Source of the DNA: Bdellovibrio svalbardensis
GTDB lineage: Bacteria > Bdellovibrionota > Bdellovibrionia > Bdellovibrionales > Bdellovibrionaceae
Assembly: GCF_029531655.1 (NCBI RefSeq)
Contig: NZ_JANRMI010000005.1
Span: 124,001 to 188,000 of the forward strand
Direction: 5' to 3'
Length of the DNA stretch: 64,000 bases
Both the position numbers and the translations under genes were made by a program. Below the pieces are notes generated by a model. That model worked only from the letters and a program-made list of their open reading frames with translations, was not told where the DNA came from and ran no database searches. Positions 62,416-64,000 of the stretch are shown here, in pieces (the first letter of the stretch is position 1; each line of letters starts with the position of its first letter).

Positions 62416-63195
62416 ATGAAGTTGTTTTTCATTGCGAGTTTACTCATCTCATCCACCAGCTTCGCACAATCCACGTCCGTTTCATCCAGCTCAAAATTAA
62501 GTTTGCGCGAACAAGCAGCCGCCGAAACCCGCGTTGAAGGCCAAACACAAAAAAATGCCAGTGATGCTCAATTAGACGCAACGACCGCAAGTGGAATGCT
62601 CAGTCTTAAAGACCCACGTCCTGAAGTCATCACTCGGACTTGGCAATACTTCGCAGGACTAACAGCTCAAAGCTTCACTCCGCGTGGCATCGTCAGCACC
62701 GATTCTGTTGGCAATTTTGACCTGAGCGAGAATGGCTCAACCTTCATGCCTGGACTCGCGGCGGGATTCCTCAGCCCCGAAATGAAAACTAAAGCCCTTC
62801 TATGGAGAGTCGGTTTGCGCGGCAATGCTGCGTTCTCATCTCAAGAGGCTGCCGTAAGGTTTCCGACTGGCTATACCGTCAGTGACGCTCGCTTGAACTC
62901 CACTTTGTTCGCTTTCGGACCGACAGTAAGTCTTCAATGGGATCGCTTGCAATGGCTCGCCCTCACATTCACACCACAGTATGGAACGGTTAACTATACG
63001 CAAACCTCAGCCAATGAGTTTGCCCATTTCTCGAAACAAACCGGTTATATGAGCTTGAACTTTGGCTTGGATTTTCAATTTTCAAAACAATGGTCCATAT
63101 TCACAGAGTATTCACAACGCAGCTTGCGCGACTCTTACCAAGAGCTGGCGCTTCAACGAGACAACTTCGGGTTAGGAACTAAAGTCACATGGTAA
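62416..63195 (+). CDS. Outer-membrane beta-barrel-like secreted protein
   Basis: The 259-residue precursor has signal MKLFFIASLLISSTSFAQ. Residues about 20-70 are a Ser/Ala/Gln-rich helix. Then come strands with alternating aromatics (TWQYFAGLTAQSFTPRGI, YMSLNFGLDFQFSKQWSIF), ending FGLGTKVTW with a final aromatic, as in small outer-membrane barrels. No cysteine. Function unknown. Its stop codon overlaps the tolC start by 7 bp, so it belongs to the efflux operon. Confidence 0.75.
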   Translation: MKLFFIASLLISSTSFAQSTSVSSSSKLSLREQAAAETRVEGQTQKNASDAQLDATTASGMLSLKDPRPEVITRTWQYFAGLTAQSFTPRGIVSTDSVGNFDLSENGSTFMPGLAAGFLSPEMKTKALLWRVGLRGNAAFSSQEAAVRFPTGYTVSDARLNSTLFAFGPTVSLQWDRLQWLALTFTPQYGTVNYTQTSANEFAHFSKQTGYMSLNFGLDFQFSKQWSIFTEYSQRSLRDSYQELALQRDNFGLGTKVTW

Positions 63196-64000
63196 AAAGT
63201 TTTCTTTTCCTACTTAGCACAACTGTTTTGAATTTCAGCTGGGCCGCAACAGAGCCGAGCCCACAACCAGCTCCCTTGGCGACGGCCACGGGTAAAGATA
63301 TTACCTTGACCCAAAAACTGGTGGCAGAGCTTGCTTTGAGCCAAGGTTACAGAACAAAAGAAGTAAATCTTCAGTATCAAACTTTCCGTTTGAATGTTGC
63401 GCAAACTATGTCCGCTTATGATTGGATTGTGACAGCAGAGACTGGCTATCAGTACGAAAAACCGGCGGGCTTGCTCAGCAGCGGAACCTCTCAGTTGGAC
63501 AATAAATACCAACAGTACAAAACGTCCATTGCCCTCAATAAGCCATTTACAACGGGAACTTTGTTGGGAGTACAGATAAACCGTTTGTCGCAACAGGCGG
63601 ATCTTGATCCTGTTATCACAAATCCTCCACCGACAAATCAAACCACTGACAGTGTCGGTATTATTCTTGAGCAGTCCCTTTGGCAGAACTTTTTTGGAAC
63701 TGCCGATCGTGCCACTGTGAACTCCGCAAACTACACTTACACTGCTCAGGAAATTCTTCGCGCCAATGATCTTGAAGACGTTGTCCTTGAGGCCATCCGC
63801 CAATATTGGACCACGTTCGCGGCCCAAGAGAACTTTAAAGAGGCGATCGTTTCCAGAGACCGCTACAAGAAACTTGTTGACGCTGTTAAACGTAAAACCT
63901 CATTGGGCTACTCTAATCCTGGTGACTTGCCTCAGGCTCAGGCTGAATTTGAGACTCGTGAACAAGCTGTAAAAACGGCTTCGACTTCATACCTCAATAA
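63189..64000 (+). CDS. TolC-family outer-membrane efflux protein, 3' end outside window
   Basis: The open frame runs from the ATG at 63189 to the window end without a stop (about 270 residues). It has a signal peptide (about 1-20, ending FSWAA). The mature start TLTQKLVAELALSQGYRTKE and VILEQSLWQNFFGTAD, shown here as ITLTQKLVAELALSQG and LEQSLWQNFFG, plus long helices with VLEAIRQYWTTFAAQENF are typical of TolC/OEP repeats. It forms the outer-membrane duct for the RND pump encoded divergently. An adaptor gene probably follows. Confidence 0.85.
   Translation, partial: MVKSFLFLLSTTVLNFSWAATEPSPQPAPLATATGKDITLTQKLVAELALSQGYRTKEVNLQYQTFRLNVAQTMSAYDWIVTAETGYQYEKPAGLLSSGTSQLDNKYQQYKTSIALNKPFTTGTLLGVQINRLSQQADLDPVITNPPPTNQTTDSVGIILEQSLWQNFFGTADRATVNSANYTYTAQEILRANDLEDVVLEAIRQYWTTFAAQENFKEAIVSRDRYKKLVDAVKRKTSLGYSNPGDLPQAQAEFETREQAVKTASTSYLN

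Noticed and set aside
63210-63827. A 205-residue open frame on the minus strand
   Set aside because: Antisense to the TolC-family gene, which has a signal peptide, an overlap with the upstream gene and family motifs.

Overview
The window looks like chromosomal DNA of a Bdellovibrio-type predatory bacterium (Bdellovibrionota). This is inferred from gene content, not proven. Pointers are: an HNH protein of a kind common in Bdellovibrio; a TIGR02147-type regulator; many secreted proteins without a family; DUF3015, DUF4105 and DUF4340 proteins; a Gld-like ABC operon; an AgmX/PglI-type C-terminal domain; several putative murein hydrolases; and AAGGAG-type ribosome sites with frequent GTG/TTG starts. 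No rRNA, tRNA, CRISPR, prophage or insertion sequence was seen.

Layout. 1-4.1 kb: truncated HNH gene, a small zinc-ribbon gene with ilvA, then a secreted CHAP/NlpC-like hydrolase overlapped by a small secreted protein. 4.2-7.3 kb: glycolysis (tpiA facing a gap-pgk operon). 7.3-11.7 kb: envelope proteins, including two that share a domain, one of which carries five Cys-anchored repeats of about 56 residues, and a trypsin-like lipoprotein. 11.6-14.6 kb: tmk-holB-tatD and a lipoprotein. 14.7-16 kb: secG and an AgmX-type protein. 16-29.6 kb: mostly envelope proteins, namely two AT-rich secreted genes (one lysozyme/transglycosylase-like), an App1-like phosphatase, a MepA-like lipoprotein, an unknown 724-residue Cys-rich protein, a lipoprotein hydrolase, a CorA transporter, a methyltransferase, a DUF4105 protein and a DUF3015 protein. 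29.7-36 kb: an overlapping operon gldA-gldF-gldG-DUF4340-GHMP kinase-DUF429. 36-39.4 kb: an NFACT protein, an rRNA methyltransferase-like protein and a proline-rich secreted protein. 39.6-44.4 kb: secreted proteins around a TIGR02147 regulator.

44.4-52 kb is a phosphate/polyphosphate block: phoU-phoB-phoR with a candidate Pho box, an outer-membrane barrel, ppx, sixA and ppk1, but no pst transporter. 52-54.9 kb: thiL, a short CpaF ATPase and a membrane-tethered PilZ protein. 54.9-57.3 kb: a LysR regulator with a perfect palindrome over its start codon, divergent from yceI and an extradiol dioxygenase. 57.4-58.8 kb: a secreted HExxH protein overlapped by a membrane-anchored protein. 58.9-64 kb: an RND efflux pump divergent from a barrel protein and a TolC-family gene cut by the window end.

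Three times (2.5-4.1, 39.6-41.3 and 57.4-58.8 kb) a secreted putative hydrolase gene overlaps a small gene for another envelope protein. That recurring pair is the best candidate here for an undescribed system. Other leads are the start codon of the MepA-like gene inside a 12-bp hairpin, two families of dispersed short palindromes, the repeat protein, and the 724-residue protein.
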